Below, piece by piece: positions 8,773 to 17,449 of a stretch of 33,185 nucleotides of DNA. How positions within the stretch are numbered: position 1 is the first letter of the stretch; each line of letters begins with the position of its first letter. Origin of the DNA: Chitinophagales bacterium (GTDB taxonomy: Bacteria > Bacteroidota > Bacteroidia > Chitinophagales > Chitinophagaceae); assembly GCA_026931905.1 (NCBI GenBank), contig JAIXLB010000034.1, positions 1-33,185 of the forward strand. Reading direction: 5' to 3'. Position numbers and translations under genes: made by a program. The notes beneath the pieces are model-generated. The model worked only from the letters and a program-made list of their open reading frames with translations, was not told the DNA's origin and did no database searches.

Positions 8773-8961
8773 ATGAAAAAAGAAAGAATAATTAGAGCCT
8801 TTGCAGGAATAATGATTTTAAGCAGCGTACTATTAACACATTTTGTACATATCAATTGGTTGTGGTTAGCTGTTTTTGTAGGCGTAAACTTGTTACAGTC
8901 TTCTGTAACAAAGTTTTGTCCATTAGAAAAAATGCTTTCTGCCGCCGGAGTAAAAGATTGA
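8773..8961 (+). CDS. DUF2892 (YgaP-type) small membrane protein
   Basis: A 62-residue protein with two short transmembrane segments (about 10-25 and 28-45). It ends in SSVTKFCPLEKMLSAAGV, the conserved FCP-x2-K-x-L tail of DUF2892 domains. The same domain forms the membrane part of the rhodanese protein YgaP, but no rhodanese domain is attached here. It is the last gene of the efflux operon, 11 nt after the PII-like gene. The function is unknown; the conserved Cys and the link to the pump are the points of interest. Confidence 0.75.
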   Translation: MKKERIIRAFAGIMILSSVLLTHFVHINWLWLAVFVGVNLLQSSVTKFCPLEKMLSAAGVKD

Positions 8962-9257
8962 TTTTTGTTTTGAATATAAAAGTAAGCAGGTATTTTGAGG
9001 AGAAAACAGCAATATTAAATAGATAAAAATTGCTGATAATATTTCAAAAAATGGGAAGAATTTATATAAAAAAGGATGCTTTCCTAAAAAAAATCTAAAG
9101 TTTATTTAATTGTAATTTTTATAAATTGTAAATTCTTTAAAGGCTATAATATAATAACAGTAGGCATTTTGTAAAACAGACTGCTCATTTTCTTTAGCTT
9201 CTATATATTGATTTATACGTTTGAAATAAAGTTCTAAAAAAAAATCTTTTCAAGAAT
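8962..9257. other. Intergenic region after the efflux operon, no supported gene
   Basis: About 300 nt of AT-rich sequence between the DUF2892 gene and the tRNA promoter. I see no convincing terminator for the efflux operon. A 47-codon open stretch on the minus strand (9109-9249) has no start codon, ends in FKEFTIYKNYN and is too short to call. Confidence 0.6.
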
Positions 9258-9287
9258 TTTGTAGATATTAGTTTTCCATTACCTTTG
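9258..9287 (+). promoter_or_regulatory. Bacteroidetes-type promoter of the tRNA-tuf operon
   Basis: TTTG (9258-9261), 18 nt, then TACCTTTG (9280-9287). This is an exact match to the Bacteroidetes -33/-7 consensus TTTG-N18-TAnnTTTG. Transcription should begin near 9293, about 40 nt before the first tRNA. No other good promoter lies before tuf, so tRNAs and tuf are probably one transcript. Confidence 0.8.
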
Positions 9288-9331
9288 CCGTCCTGAAAAA
9301 GGGATTAGTTCTTTGTGTATGTAAGTAATAA

Positions 9332-9404
9332 GCCACTTTAGCTCAGTTGGTAGAGCAGCTGATTTGTAATCAGCAGGTCGTTGGTTCGAGTCCGACAAGT
9401 GGCT
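9332..9404 (+). tRNA. tRNA-Thr(UGU)
   Basis: Cloverleaf of 73 nt. Acceptor GCCACTT pairs with AAGTGGC, the D-stem is GCTC, and the anticodon loop TTTGTAA gives anticodon TGT. The T-arm is GGTTCGAGTCC. CCA is not encoded. First gene of a four-tRNA array ahead of tuf. Confidence 0.95.
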
Positions 9405-9444
9405 CTTTTTTTAAAAAAGTTAAGTAGCCGTAAGGTAGCTTAAA

Positions 9445-9527
9445 GGGTAGATGGCCGAGTGGCTAAAGGCGGCAGACTGTAAATCTGCTCTCTTCGGAGT
9501 ACGGAGGTTCGAATCCTTCTCTGCCCA
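9445..9527 (+). tRNA. tRNA-Tyr(GUA)
   Basis: An 83-nt class II tRNA with a long variable arm (CTCTTCGGAG). Acceptor GGGTAGA pairs with TCTGCCC with one G-U pair. The anticodon stem GCAGA/TCTGC frames loop CTGTAAA with anticodon GTA. CCA is not encoded. Confidence 0.95.
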
Positions 9528-9619
9528 CAGTTCTTTGGATTATTTTGAATTTTAAATGATAAATTTTGAGTTACAATTTTTACTTAGAATTTAAAATTCA
9601 ACATTTAAAATAATAATTA

Positions 9620-9692
9620 GCGGAAGTAGCTCATTTGGTAGAGCGGTAGCCTTCCAAGCTTCAGGTGGCCGGTTCGAGCCCGGTCTTCCGCT
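9620..9692 (+). tRNA. tRNA-Gly(UCC)
   Basis: A 73-nt tRNA. Acceptor GCGGAAG pairs with CTTCCGC, and loop CTTCCAA gives anticodon TCC. The anticodon stem GTAGC/GCTTC has one T-T mismatch at its second pair. CCA is not encoded. Confidence 0.93.
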
Positions 9693-9757
9693 CAAAAAAC
9701 AGCTCTTTCTATTGAGAATTTTTTGTGAGATTTTTTGCTCACTACTAAACTCTACCA

Positions 9758-9829
<72 letters not shown>

Positions 9830-9915
9830 CAGATGATTTGTGTGTGAAATTTTTCTGAGTGATTTTAAATAGAATAGCTATTTAGTGATCATTATTGTTA
9901 ATGAATGCTTGGAAC

Positions 9916-9962
9916 GTTGAAGTGTGCGACGCAACAGGAGTTGAATAGCAATAATAAAGCTG
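9916..9962 (+). repeat. Dispersed leader repeat, copy B (before tuf)
   Basis: Core GTGCGACGCAACA preceded by GTTGAAGT (instead of GTACAAGT) and followed by a stretch ending in AAAGCTG, shared with copies C and D. The core ends 99 nt before the tuf start codon and is in sense orientation. It lacks the second GTAC, so it is the most diverged copy outside the core. Confidence 0.85.
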
Positions 9963-10035
9963 AAAACAAAAAATATTATTTTTTTAATAAAAAGTAAGCA
10001 AAATAAATTTTTAACACAACTAAAAATCGATAAAA

Positions 10036-11223
10036 ATGTCTAAAGAGACCTTTAAGAGGGACAAACCCCACGTAAACATTGGAACCATTGGCCACGTAGA
10101 CCATGGTAAAACAACTTTAACTGCTGCCATTACGGACATTCTATCTAAGCAAGGTCTGGCACAGGCTAGAAAGTATGATGAAATTGATGGTGCTCCTGAA
10201 GAAAAAGAAAGAGGGATTACTATTAATACTGCTCACGTAGAATATCAAACAGCTAATCGTCACTATGCTCACGTGGACTGTCCAGGTCACGCTGACTATG
10301 TGAAAAACATGATTACTGGTGCTGCACAAATGGATGGTGCAATATTAGTAGTTGCTGCTACAGATGGTCCTATGCCTCAAACAAAAGAGCATATTTTATT
10401 AGCTGCTCAAGTAGGTGTACCTAAAATGGTAGTATTTTTAAATAAAGTAGATTTAGTAGATGACTTAGAGTTATTGGATTTAGTGGAAATGGAAGTGAGA
10501 GAAGAATTGACTAAAAGAGGTTTTGATGGTGATAATACACCAATAATCAAAGGTTCTGCAACTGGTGCATTAGCTGGTGAAGAAAAATGGGTTGCTGCTA
10601 TTAATGAATTAATGGCTGCTGTAGATGAATATATTCCATTACCTCCTCGTCCAGTTGATTTACCTTTCTTGATGAGTGTAGAAGATGTATTCTCTATCAC
10701 TGGTCGTGGTACAGTTGCTACTGGTAGAATTGAAAGAGGTGTAATTAAAGTAGGTGATGCAGTAGAAATTGTAGGTTTACAAGAAGCTCCTTCTACTTCT
10801 ACAGTTACAGGTGTAGAAATGTTTAAAAAATTATTGGATAGAGGTGAAGCTGGTGATAATGCTGGTTTATTATTACGCGGTATTGAGAAAAAAGATATTC
10901 GTAGAGGTATGGTAATTTGTGCTCCTAAATCTATTACTCCACATACTGAATTTAAAGGTGAAGTTTATGTGTTAAGTAAAGATGAAGGTGGTCGTCATAC
11001 TCCATTCTTTAATAAATATCGTCCTCAATTTTATTTCCGTACTACTGATATAACTGGAGAGGTTATGTTACCAGAAGGAACTGAAATGGTTATGCCAGGC
11101 GATAACGTAAGCATTACAGTAAAACTTATTGCACCAATAGCAATGGAAAAAGGTTTGAAATTCGCTATTCGTGAAGGTGGTAGAACTGTAGGTGCTGGTC
11201 AAGTTACAGAAATTTTGAAATAA
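10036..11223 (+). CDS. tuf: Elongation factor Tu
   Basis: A 395-residue EF-Tu, the GTPase that brings aminoacyl-tRNA to the ribosome. The G1 loop GHVDHGKT (19-26), DCPGHADY (G3), NKVD (G4) and the effector region [11 protein letters not shown] are all present. Domains II and III follow, ending QVTEILK. Length is standard. It follows the four tRNAs and precedes tRNA-Trp, secE and nusG, a very conserved arrangement. A dispersed repeat lies in its leader, and a strong terminator follows about 60 nt after the stop. Codon use is even, as expected for a highly expressed gene. Confidence 0.99.
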   Translation: MSKETFKRDKPHVNIGTIGHVDHGKTTLTAAITDILSKQGLAQARKYDEIDGAPEEKERGITINTAHVEYQTANRHYAHVDCPGHADYVKNMITGAAQMDGAILVVAATDGPMPQTKEHILLAAQVGVPKMVVFLNKVDLVDDLELLDLVEMEVREELTKRGFDGDNTPIIKGSATGALAGEEKWVAAINELMAAVDEYIPLPPRPVDLPFLMSVEDVFSITGRGTVATGRIERGVIKVGDAVEIVGLQEAPSTSTVTGVEMFKKLLDRGEAGDNAGLLLRGIEKKDIRRGMVICAPKSITPHTEFKGEVYVLSKDEGGRHTPFFNKYRPQFYFRTTDITGEVMLPEGTEMVMPGDNVSITVKLIAPIAMEKGLKFAIREGGRTVGAGQVTEILK

Positions 11224-11281
11224 GAGCCACTAAATTCCCCACAGAAATGAAGGGGAACTTTGGAAAGGTTTATATACATTT

Positions 11282-11323
11282 GCAAAGTACCGAAGTTGGC
11301 AAACATTCGGTACTTTGCTTTTT
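11282..11323 (+). terminator. Strong terminator after tuf
   Basis: GCAAAGTACCGAA pairs perfectly with TTCGGTACTTTGC (13 bp) around an 11-nt loop and is followed by five Ts. It separates tuf from tRNA-Trp/secE/nusG. A TACATTTG (11275-11282) just before it resembles a -7 box but lacks a spaced -33. Confidence 0.9.
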
Positions 11324-11360
11324 AAAAAGTTCTTTTTAAAAGTAGTTTAAAACTGCATTT

Positions 11361-11431
11361 ACGGGCATAGTTCAATGGTAGAATAGAGGTCTCCAAAACC
11401 TTTGATCAGGGTTCGAATCCTTGTGCCCGTG
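11361..11431 (+). tRNA. tRNA-Trp(CCA)
   Basis: A 71-nt tRNA. Acceptor ACGGGCA pairs with TGCCCGT, and loop CTCCAAA gives anticodon CCA. Discriminator G; CCA end not encoded. Lies 39 nt before secE and is probably cotranscribed with it. Confidence 0.95.
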
Positions 11432-11470
11432 CTGGTTTTTGAAAAATTTTATTAGTAAAATTGATAAAAG

Positions 11471-11665
11471 ATGAATAAAATTTCAACATATTTTAGAGAT
11501 AGTTATAAAGAGTTGGTAGAAAAAGTTACATGGCCTACTTGGTTACAATTACAACAAAGTACTGTAATTGTATTAGTTGCAACTCTTATTATTACTGCAC
11601 TTATTTGGTTAATGGATTCTGTAAGTAGCCAAGTATTGAAATTTATTTATTCGTTATTAAATTAA
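11471..11665 (+). CDS. secE: Preprotein translocase subunit SecE
   Basis: A 64-residue, single-membrane-span SecE of the short bacterial type, which clamps SecY in the Sec translocon. The cytoplasmic amphipathic helix carries the hallmark ELVEKVTWPTW (about residues 15-25). One transmembrane helix follows (about 32-58, STVIVLVATLIITALIWLMD). It sits 11 nt upstream of nusG, the classic pairing, and after tRNA-Trp. Length is usual for Bacteroidetes. Confidence 0.95.
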   Translation: MNKISTYFRDSYKELVEKVTWPTWLQLQQSTVIVLVATLIITALIWLMDSVSSQVLKFIYSLLN

Positions 11666-11676
11666 TTATTTGAGTA

Positions 11677-12279
11677 ATGGAAGAAACAATAGTTCAAGAA
11701 AATACAACACAACAACCGCTTGAAAAAACCAAGTGGTATGTATTGCGTGTTGTAAGTGGTAAAGAAAGAAGTGTAAAGGAATATTTGGATAAAGATATTG
11801 CTCGTAATAGTTGGACGAATATTGTAAAGCAAGTTTTTTTACCTATGGAAAAAGTATATAAAGTACAGAATGGTAAAAAAGTAATGAGAGAGAAAAACTA
11901 TTTTCCAGGTTATGTAATGTTGGAAGTAATTGAAGGAAAATTAACTGATGATTTGGTTCAGCACATAAGCAATGTTTCCAATATTATGCACTTCTTAACT
12001 GATGGAAAGGGATCAAAAGGTAATATTATTTCTTTGCGTGAACCAGAAGTAAATAAAATGTTAGGTAAGGTTGATGCAATGAATGATTTAGGGGTAACTA
12101 TAAGTGAACCATACATTGTAGGAGAAACCATAAAAATTATTGAAGGTCCATTCAACGACTTTAATGGTGTAATTGAAGAGGTAAATGATGAGAAGAAAAA
12201 ATTAAAAGTTGTTGTAAAAATATTTGGAAGAAGCACACCTGTAGAATTGAATTATGTACAGGTTGAAAAATTGAATTAA
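11677..12279 (+). CDS. nusG: Transcription termination/antitermination factor NusG
   Basis: A 200-residue NusG that binds RNA polymerase and couples it to Rho or the ribosome. The N-terminal NGN domain (about 18-125) shows KWYVLRVVSGKERSVKEYL and the motif NYFPGYVMLE. The C-terminal KOW domain (about 145-200) contains EGPFNDFNGVIEEV. There is no inserted domain. A strong terminator follows directly. The rplK-rplA-rplJ-rplL-rpoBC genes that normally come next are absent here, which is unusual. Confidence 0.97.
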   Translation: MEETIVQENTTQQPLEKTKWYVLRVVSGKERSVKEYLDKDIARNSWTNIVKQVFLPMEKVYKVQNGKKVMREKNYFPGYVMLEVIEGKLTDDLVQHISNVSNIMHFLTDGKGSKGNIISLREPEVNKMLGKVDAMNDLGVTISEPYIVGETIKIIEGPFNDFNGVIEEVNDEKKKLKVVVKIFGRSTPVELNYVQVEKLN

Positions 12280-12299
12280 TTTTTTTACTTTATTAAATT

Positions 12300-12328
12300 A
12301 GAGGCTTTTATACAGAGCCTCTTTTTTT
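12300..12328 (+). terminator. Terminator after nusG
   Basis: AGAGGCT pairs with AGCCTCT around a 9-nt loop and is followed by a run of Ts. It ends the secE-nusG transcript and marks the point where the L11-rpoBC operon would normally start. Confidence 0.88.
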
Positions 12329-12464
12329 ATTTTTGAAATTTATAATTATATCTCTTGAAAATTATTTTAAAACTGTAGTTATAAATTTTATTGCTACATT
12401 TATAAAAAATCGTAACTAAATATTTACTTTAGCTTTTTAACCTCAACTAACTAAAAATTAATTT

Positions 12465-13286
12465 ATGGCATACGGATTATTAAAAGGAAAACGTGGTATT
12501 ATAACTGGTGCATTAGATGCTAATTCTATTGCATGGAAAGTAGCAGAAAAAGCCTATGAAGAAGGTGCAACTTTTGTTTTAACAAACGCTCCTATTGCAA
12601 TGCGTATGGGCGAAATAAATAAATTGGCTGAAAAAACAGGAAGTAAAATTATTCCTGCCGATGCTACAAGTATTGATGAGTTGACCACTTTATTTACTGA
12701 ATCTCAAGAAGCCTTAGGAGGTAAAATAGATTTTGTTTTACACTCAATAGGCATGAGTGTAAACATAAGAAAAAAAGTACCCTATACAGAAAGTAATTAT
12801 GATTATTTTATGAAAGGAATTGATGTAAGTGCCATGAGCTTTCATAAAATGCTTGCAGTAGCAAAAAAATTAGATGCTATTAATGAATGGGGTAGTGTAG
12901 TAGCATTAACTTATATGGCAGCCCAACGTACATTTCCTTTTTATACTGATATGGCAGACATAAAAGCCATGCTTGAAAGTATTGCAAGAAGCTTTGGTTA
13001 TCATTATGGTGTGGAGAAAAAAGTAAGAATAAATACAGTATCTCAATCGCCCACAAAAACTACTGCAGGTACTGGTATTAAAGGCTTTGGCGATTTTTAT
13101 GACTATGCAAATGCTATTGCTCCTTTGGGCAATGCAAGTGCTGAAGATTGTGCCAATTACTGCATTACTTTATTTAGCGATTTAACAAGAATGGTAACCA
13201 TGCAAAACCTATTTCATGATGGAGGTTATAGCAATACAGGTGTAAGTAATGTAGTAATGGAAAAATTTGGAATAGGAGGAGAATAA
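12465..13286 (+). CDS. fabI: Enoyl-[acyl-carrier-protein] reductase (NADH), FabI
   Basis: A 273-residue short-chain-dehydrogenase-fold enzyme that reduces enoyl-ACP in the last step of the fatty-acid elongation cycle. The nucleotide-binding start GIITGALDANSIAWKVA (about 11-27) is the FabI-type variant of the Rossmann glycine motif. The catalytic set is Tyr150 (ALTYMAAQR), Tyr160 and Lys167 in YTDMADIK, matching the FabI Y-x6-K pattern. VLHSIGMS and the substrate-loop region SQSPTKTTAGTGI also fit. It appears to be a single-gene unit; a weak TACTTTAG element lies about 35 nt upstream. It is a rather divergent FabI but clearly one. Confidence 0.92.
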   Translation: MAYGLLKGKRGIITGALDANSIAWKVAEKAYEEGATFVLTNAPIAMRMGEINKLAEKTGSKIIPADATSIDELTTLFTESQEALGGKIDFVLHSIGMSVNIRKKVPYTESNYDYFMKGIDVSAMSFHKMLAVAKKLDAINEWGSVVALTYMAAQRTFPFYTDMADIKAMLESIARSFGYHYGVEKKVRINTVSQSPTKTTAGTGIKGFGDFYDYANAIAPLGNASAEDCANYCITLFSDLTRMVTMQNLFHDGGYSNTGVSNVVMEKFGIGGE

Positions 13287-13676
13287 TTATTACAAATTTT
13301 GTACTTATTACCAATACAAACTTATAATAAACAGCATCACTAAAAGTGTATGCCAGGGTGTACATTGCTTAATGCTAAAGGATGAACAATGGAGTGTTTA
13401 GGTGTACTTTTAATAGAGCAGCACTTTACCACCTCTCTATTTCAATTCTTTTAATATTTTCAATTCTGAGTAGCTAACAAATGCAGCATCTATACAATAC
13501 AAACATTGACTAAATTATATTTAGTAATCATAGTTAGTTTGCATTTTGAATTTGTGAAATTGAATTTAAACTAAAAGTCATAAACACTATTAAGATTAAG
13601 ATAGAAAATATTTGTTTACTGTTGGTAGCCTAAAAAAAAATATAGTTATTTGCAATCAATAAAACCAATTTAAAAT
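13287..13676. other. 390-nt intergenic region between fabI and pyrH
   Basis: I find no gene. The sequence contains a 7-bp inverted repeat ACTAAAT-TAT-ATTTAGT (13509-13525) that could be an operator. A weak promoter-like pair (TTG at 13622, GTTATTTG at 13645) lies before pyrH. No clear terminator for fabI is visible. Confidence 0.5.
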
Positions 13677-14390
13677 ATGTTGCCTAAATACAAACGTGTA
13701 TTACTAAAATTATCTGGCGAAGCTTTATTAGGAAAAAATAATGGCGACCCATTTGACCCCAAAATAATTGAGCAATATGCTTATGATATTAAAGAAGTAA
13801 TCAATTTAGGTGTTCAGGTTGCAATTGTTATTGGTGGAGGAAATATTTATAGAGGAATGAATGAAGCTGAAAGTGGTATTGAACGTGCTCATGGCGATTA
13901 TATGGGTATGCTTGCTACTGTAATTAATGCAATGGCAATGCAGGCAATGCTTGAAAAAATTGGTGTTTATACTCGCTTGCAAAGTGCTATAAATATGGAG
14001 CAAGTGGCTGAACCTTATATTAGAAGAAAAGCTCTTAGGCATTTGGAAAAAGGACGTGTTGTAATTTTTGGTGCAGGTACTGGCAATCCATATTTTACTA
14101 CAGATACAGCAGGAAGCCTTCGTGCAATAGAAATGAAAGCTGATGTAATTTTAAAAGGTACAAGAGTAGATGGCATTTATAATGCTGACCCTGAAAAAGA
14201 TCCTACATCTGTAAAGTTTGATAAACTTACTTTTCAGGAGTGTATTACCCAAAATTTAAAAGTTATGGATATGACTGCTTTTACTTTGTGTATGGAAAAT
14301 AAATTGCCTATCATTGTTTTTGATATGAATAAACCAGGCAATTTATTAAGCGTTGTAGAGGGTTTAAATGTTGGCACTTTAGTAAGCTAA
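13677..14390 (+). CDS. pyrH: UMP kinase (uridylate kinase)
   Basis: A 237-residue bacterial UMP kinase of the amino-acid-kinase fold, which phosphorylates UMP to UDP and is normally hexameric and allosteric. The start [14 protein letters not shown] (6-19) is diagnostic. GGGNIYRG binds phosphate, [12 protein letters not shown] (about 134-145) is the nucleotide-base region, and [13 protein letters not shown] follows. Length is standard. In many genomes frr (ribosome recycling factor) follows; here a terminator comes next. It connects with carA/carB in the pyrimidine pathway, although the genes are not clustered. Confidence 0.97.
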   Translation: MLPKYKRVLLKLSGEALLGKNNGDPFDPKIIEQYAYDIKEVINLGVQVAIVIGGGNIYRGMNEAESGIERAHGDYMGMLATVINAMAMQAMLEKIGVYTRLQSAINMEQVAEPYIRRKALRHLEKGRVVIFGAGTGNPYFTTDTAGSLRAIEMKADVILKGTRVDGIYNADPEKDPTSVKFDKLTFQECITQNLKVMDMTAFTLCMENKLPIIVFDMNKPGNLLSVVEGLNVGTLVS

Positions 14391-14434
14391 TTTTACTAAC
14401 AATTTTTTATAAAATAATTTTCTTTAATCGTTAC

Positions 14435-14466
14435 AATCGGTTGGTAATTTTGCTAACCGATTTTTA
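14435..14466 (+). terminator. Terminator after pyrH
   Basis: ATCGGTTGG pairs with GCTAACCGAT (9 bp with one G-T) around an 8-nt loop, followed by a T-run. It ends a single-gene pyrH transcript. Confidence 0.85.
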
Positions 14467-14486
14467 TTTATTGTAAAGCATTTGTA

Positions 14487-17345
14487 TTGAAAAATAAATT
14501 ATTAAAAATTCCGCTTAAATTTTTAAAATACACAGGTATTGGCTTGGGTATTATTTTGCTGCTTATGTTTTTATTGCCCTACATTTTTCCTGGTTTTGTA
14601 ACAGATAAAATAAAAAGCTGGGCTAATAAATCTATTGAAAGCGAATTAAATTTTTCAAAAGTAAGGTTATCGTTTTTCAATCATTTTCCTTCCTTAACAC
14701 TTACGCTTTATGATGTAAATTTAAAAGGTTCTGAACCGTATAAAAAAGACACTTTAATTGCTGCAAAAGAAATTGCTTTAGGAGTAGATGTAACAAGTAT
14801 TTTCAGCGATGCCTTACGCATTAATGAAGTATATATAACCAATGGAAAAATAAATATTTTAGTAAATGAAAAAGGATTGCCTAATTACAATATTTATAAA
14901 AACTCGTCAAAAGAAACAACCAACCATGATAAGGGAAACCATGAAGATGCTTCTTTGAAATTGGATAGAATACAAATAGAAAATTGTGCTTTAAATTACC
15001 ATGATAAATCTATTCCAATACTTATCAAATCAAACAATGTAAATTATGTAGGTAAAGGCGATTTAAGTAAAGCAATTTTTGATTTAAGTTCAACAATAAA
15101 AATGGAAGGATTGGATATTGTGTATGACAATGAACCCTACTTAATTAATAAAGATGTAAAGGCAAAACTTATAACACGCATCAACACACATTCTTTGGAA
15201 CTTGATTTTCAAAAAAATAATTTACGAATAAATCATTTGCCTATTGAGTTAAAAGGAAAATTTAATTTTCTTAAAAATGGTTACAGCATTGATTTAGATG
15301 CTAAAACTAAAACAACAGATTTTAAAAATTTATTTACAGCTTTGCCGCCTGCTTTTGTTCAATGGGTTGATAAAACCAATGTAAAAGGGAAAGTAAATTT
15401 AACCGCATCTGTAAAAGGCGATTTTATTAAAAGTTTAAATATTTCACCTTCCGTTTTATTGAGTATGAATGTTACCGATGGTTCATTTACAACTTCAACT
15501 ATTAAAGAGCCTATTAAAAATATCTTATTTTCTCTCCATTTTAGTTTACCTCAATTAAACACAGAAAAACTGAGTGTAAAAGTTGATACATTACATGCTG
15601 TAATGGGTAAGGATTTTATCAATGCTGCTTTAGAATTAACCAACTTAAATACACCAACCATTAAAGGATTTATCAATGCCAATGCCAATTTGGAGCAATG
15701 GAATAATATTTTAGAATTAGATAGTATTGCTGGTGTTCACTTAAAAGGACAATGCAATGTACAAGCAAAATTTAATGGTAAATACAACATGAAAAAGCAA
15801 GAATTTCCTGTTGTAAATGCTACAATACTTTGGAACAATGGTTATTTAAAAACAAGCCAATACCCTAATCCAATAACTAATATAGTTGTTGATGCAGCTA
15901 TAAACAACACAAAAGGAAACACAAAAGATATAAAAATAAACATTAAGCCTATTGCCTTAAATTTTGAAGGACAGCCGTTTACTATTGCAGCCAACTTAAA
16001 TAATTTTGATAATCTTGTGTATCAAATTTCATCTAAAGGAAATTTGAATATTGGTAAGTTGTATAAACTTTTTGCTATTAAGGGCTACGATATAAATGGA
16101 TTTATTAAAACTAATTTTTCCTTAGCAGGTTCTCAGGAAGATGCTTTGGCTGGGCGTTATAATAAATTAAATAATCAAGGAAATATTGAGTTGAAAAATA
16201 TCAATATTTCTACACCTTATTTACCTGAAAAATTTATTATTGATAATGGAACATTTCATTTTAACAACGATAAATTAATAGCTGAAAATGTATCATTAAA
16301 TTATTTAAAAAACAATGCTGTATTAAAAGGGCAGTTTAGCAATATTATTAATTATGTAATGAAAGATAATGAACCTTTGAAAGGAGAACTTACCTTAAAA
16401 AGTAATCATTTATCTGTACAAGATTTTATGAGTTTTACTGCTGATAGTATTGTAAATATTTCTTCTCAAAAAAATACAAATAAAAACACAACACAAGAAC
16501 AGCAAGGTGTTGTAATTATTCCATCAAACTTGAATTTACAATTTAATGCAAACATTAACACTGTTGATTATAATGGATTAAAAATGAATAATTGTATTGC
16601 CAAAGCTGCTATGCAACAAGGCAAATTAATTATTGGCAATGCAGGCTTTACTATTATTGGCTCTCCTGTAAATATGCAAGCAGATTATTTGCCTATTAGC
16701 ACAAGAAGAGCTAAGTTTAATTACCATATTTCAGCCAAAGAATTGGATATTCAAAAAGCATATAAAGAAATAAAATTATTTAGGGATATGCTTACAACAG
16801 CCAATAAATTCAAAGGTTTGGTTTCTTTAGATTATACATTAAGTGGTTTATTAAACGATAGTTTATACCCTGTTTTTCCAACCTTACAAGGAGAGGGCGT
16901 TTTAAGTATTAAAGATGCAAAAGCTTATGGTTTTAAAATGTTTAATGCAATTAGTAAAAAAACAAATAAAGAATCTATTAACAATCCAGATTTATCGAAA
17001 CATACCATAAACCTAAAAACAAAAATTGCTAAAAATATTATTACAATAGAAAGAATAAAACTTCGTGTAGCAGGCTTTAGACCCAGATTTGAAGGGCAAA
17101 TAAGTTTTGATGGAAGATTGAATTTAAAAGCAAGATTAGGCTTACCACCATTTGGCATTTTTGGTATTCCTTTATCTATTACAGGAACTCAGGAAAAACC
17201 TATTGTTAAATTAAAAAGAGGTAAAAAAGCAGATGATTTAGAAGAAACTGATGCCGACGAAGAAGATAAAAAAGAAGCTGCCGAAGCAGAGGCTAAAGAA
17301 AAAGAAATGCAACAAAAAAGTATTCATATAGAGCAAAAGAATTAG
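14487..17345 (+). CDS. AsmA-family envelope biogenesis protein
   Basis: A 952-residue AsmA-like protein, a long beta-rich envelope protein anchored in the inner membrane and related to the bridge-like lipid transfer group. An N-terminal membrane helix (about 17-35, GIGLGIILLLMFLLPYIF) is followed by VTDKIKSWANKSIESELNFS, the typical AsmA entry. A long beta-repeat region comes next, and the AsmA C-terminal section (about 800-905, ending LGLPPFGIFGIPLSITGTQ). The tail is strongly charged. The start is TTG at 14487, because the next ATG is inside the membrane helix. It lies after the pyrH terminator and appears monocistronic. Confidence 0.85.
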   Translation: MKNKLLKIPLKFLKYTGIGLGIILLLMFLLPYIFPGFVTDKIKSWANKSIESELNFSKVRLSFFNHFPSLTLTLYDVNLKGSEPYKKDTLIAAKEIALGVDVTSIFSDALRINEVYITNGKINILVNEKGLPNYNIYKNSSKETTNHDKGNHEDASLKLDRIQIENCALNYHDKSIPILIKSNNVNYVGKGDLSKAIFDLSSTIKMEGLDIVYDNEPYLINKDVKAKLITRINTHSLELDFQKNNLRINHLPIELKGKFNFLKNGYSIDLDAKTKTTDFKNLFTALPPAFVQWVDKTNVKGKVNLTASVKGDFIKSLNISPSVLLSMNVTDGSFTTSTIKEPIKNILFSLHFSLPQLNTEKLSVKVDTLHAVMGKDFINAALELTNLNTPTIKGFINANANLEQWNNILELDSIAGVHLKGQCNVQAKFNGKYNMKKQEFPVVNATILWNNGYLKTSQYPNPITNIVVDAAINNTKGNTKDIKINIKPIALNFEGQPFTIAANLNNFDNLVYQISSKGNLNIGKLYKLFAIKGYDINGFIKTNFSLAGSQEDALAGRYNKLNNQGNIELKNINISTPYLPEKFIIDNGTFHFNNDKLIAENVSLNYLKNNAVLKGQFSNIINYVMKDNEPLKGELTLKSNHLSVQDFMSFTADSIVNISSQKNTNKNTTQEQQGVVIIPSNLNLQFNANINTVDYNGLKMNNCIAKAAMQQGKLIIGNAGFTIIGSPVNMQADYLPISTRRAKFNYHISAKELDIQKAYKEIKLFRDMLTTANKFKGLVSLDYTLSGLLNDSLYPVFPTLQGEGVLSIKDAKAYGFKMFNAISKKTNKESINNPDLSKHTINLKTKIAKNIITIERIKLRVAGFRPRFEGQISFDGRLNLKARLGLPPFGIFGIPLSITGTQEKPIVKLKRGKKADDLEETDADEEDKKEAAEAEAKEKEMQQKSIHIEQKN

Positions 17346-17405
17346 CATCAAAACTTATTTTTTAAATGCCACACTTTAATTTTTCTTTAAAATTATTAAA
17401 TACAT

Positions 17406-17413
17406 TACCTTTG
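17406..17413 (+). promoter_or_regulatory. -7 element upstream of queA
   Basis: TACCTTTG is a perfect Bacteroidetes -7 box, identical to that of the tRNA operon. The -33 is poor (TTTA at 17386, spacing 16). The predicted start of transcription is near 17420, about 30 nt before the queA ATG. Confidence 0.5.
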
Positions 17414-17449
17414 CACCCTTTCATTTTTTAAAATAAATCATGCCGTAAC

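Noticed and set aside
9109..9249. A 47-codon open minus-strand stretch between the efflux operon and the tRNAs
   Set aside because: No start codon, very short, and stop-free runs of this size arise by chance in AT-rich sequence.
13287..13676. Possible riboswitch or small RNA between fabI and pyrH
   Set aside because: Only short dyads are visible and no conserved riboswitch motif or hairpin with a T-run is recognised.
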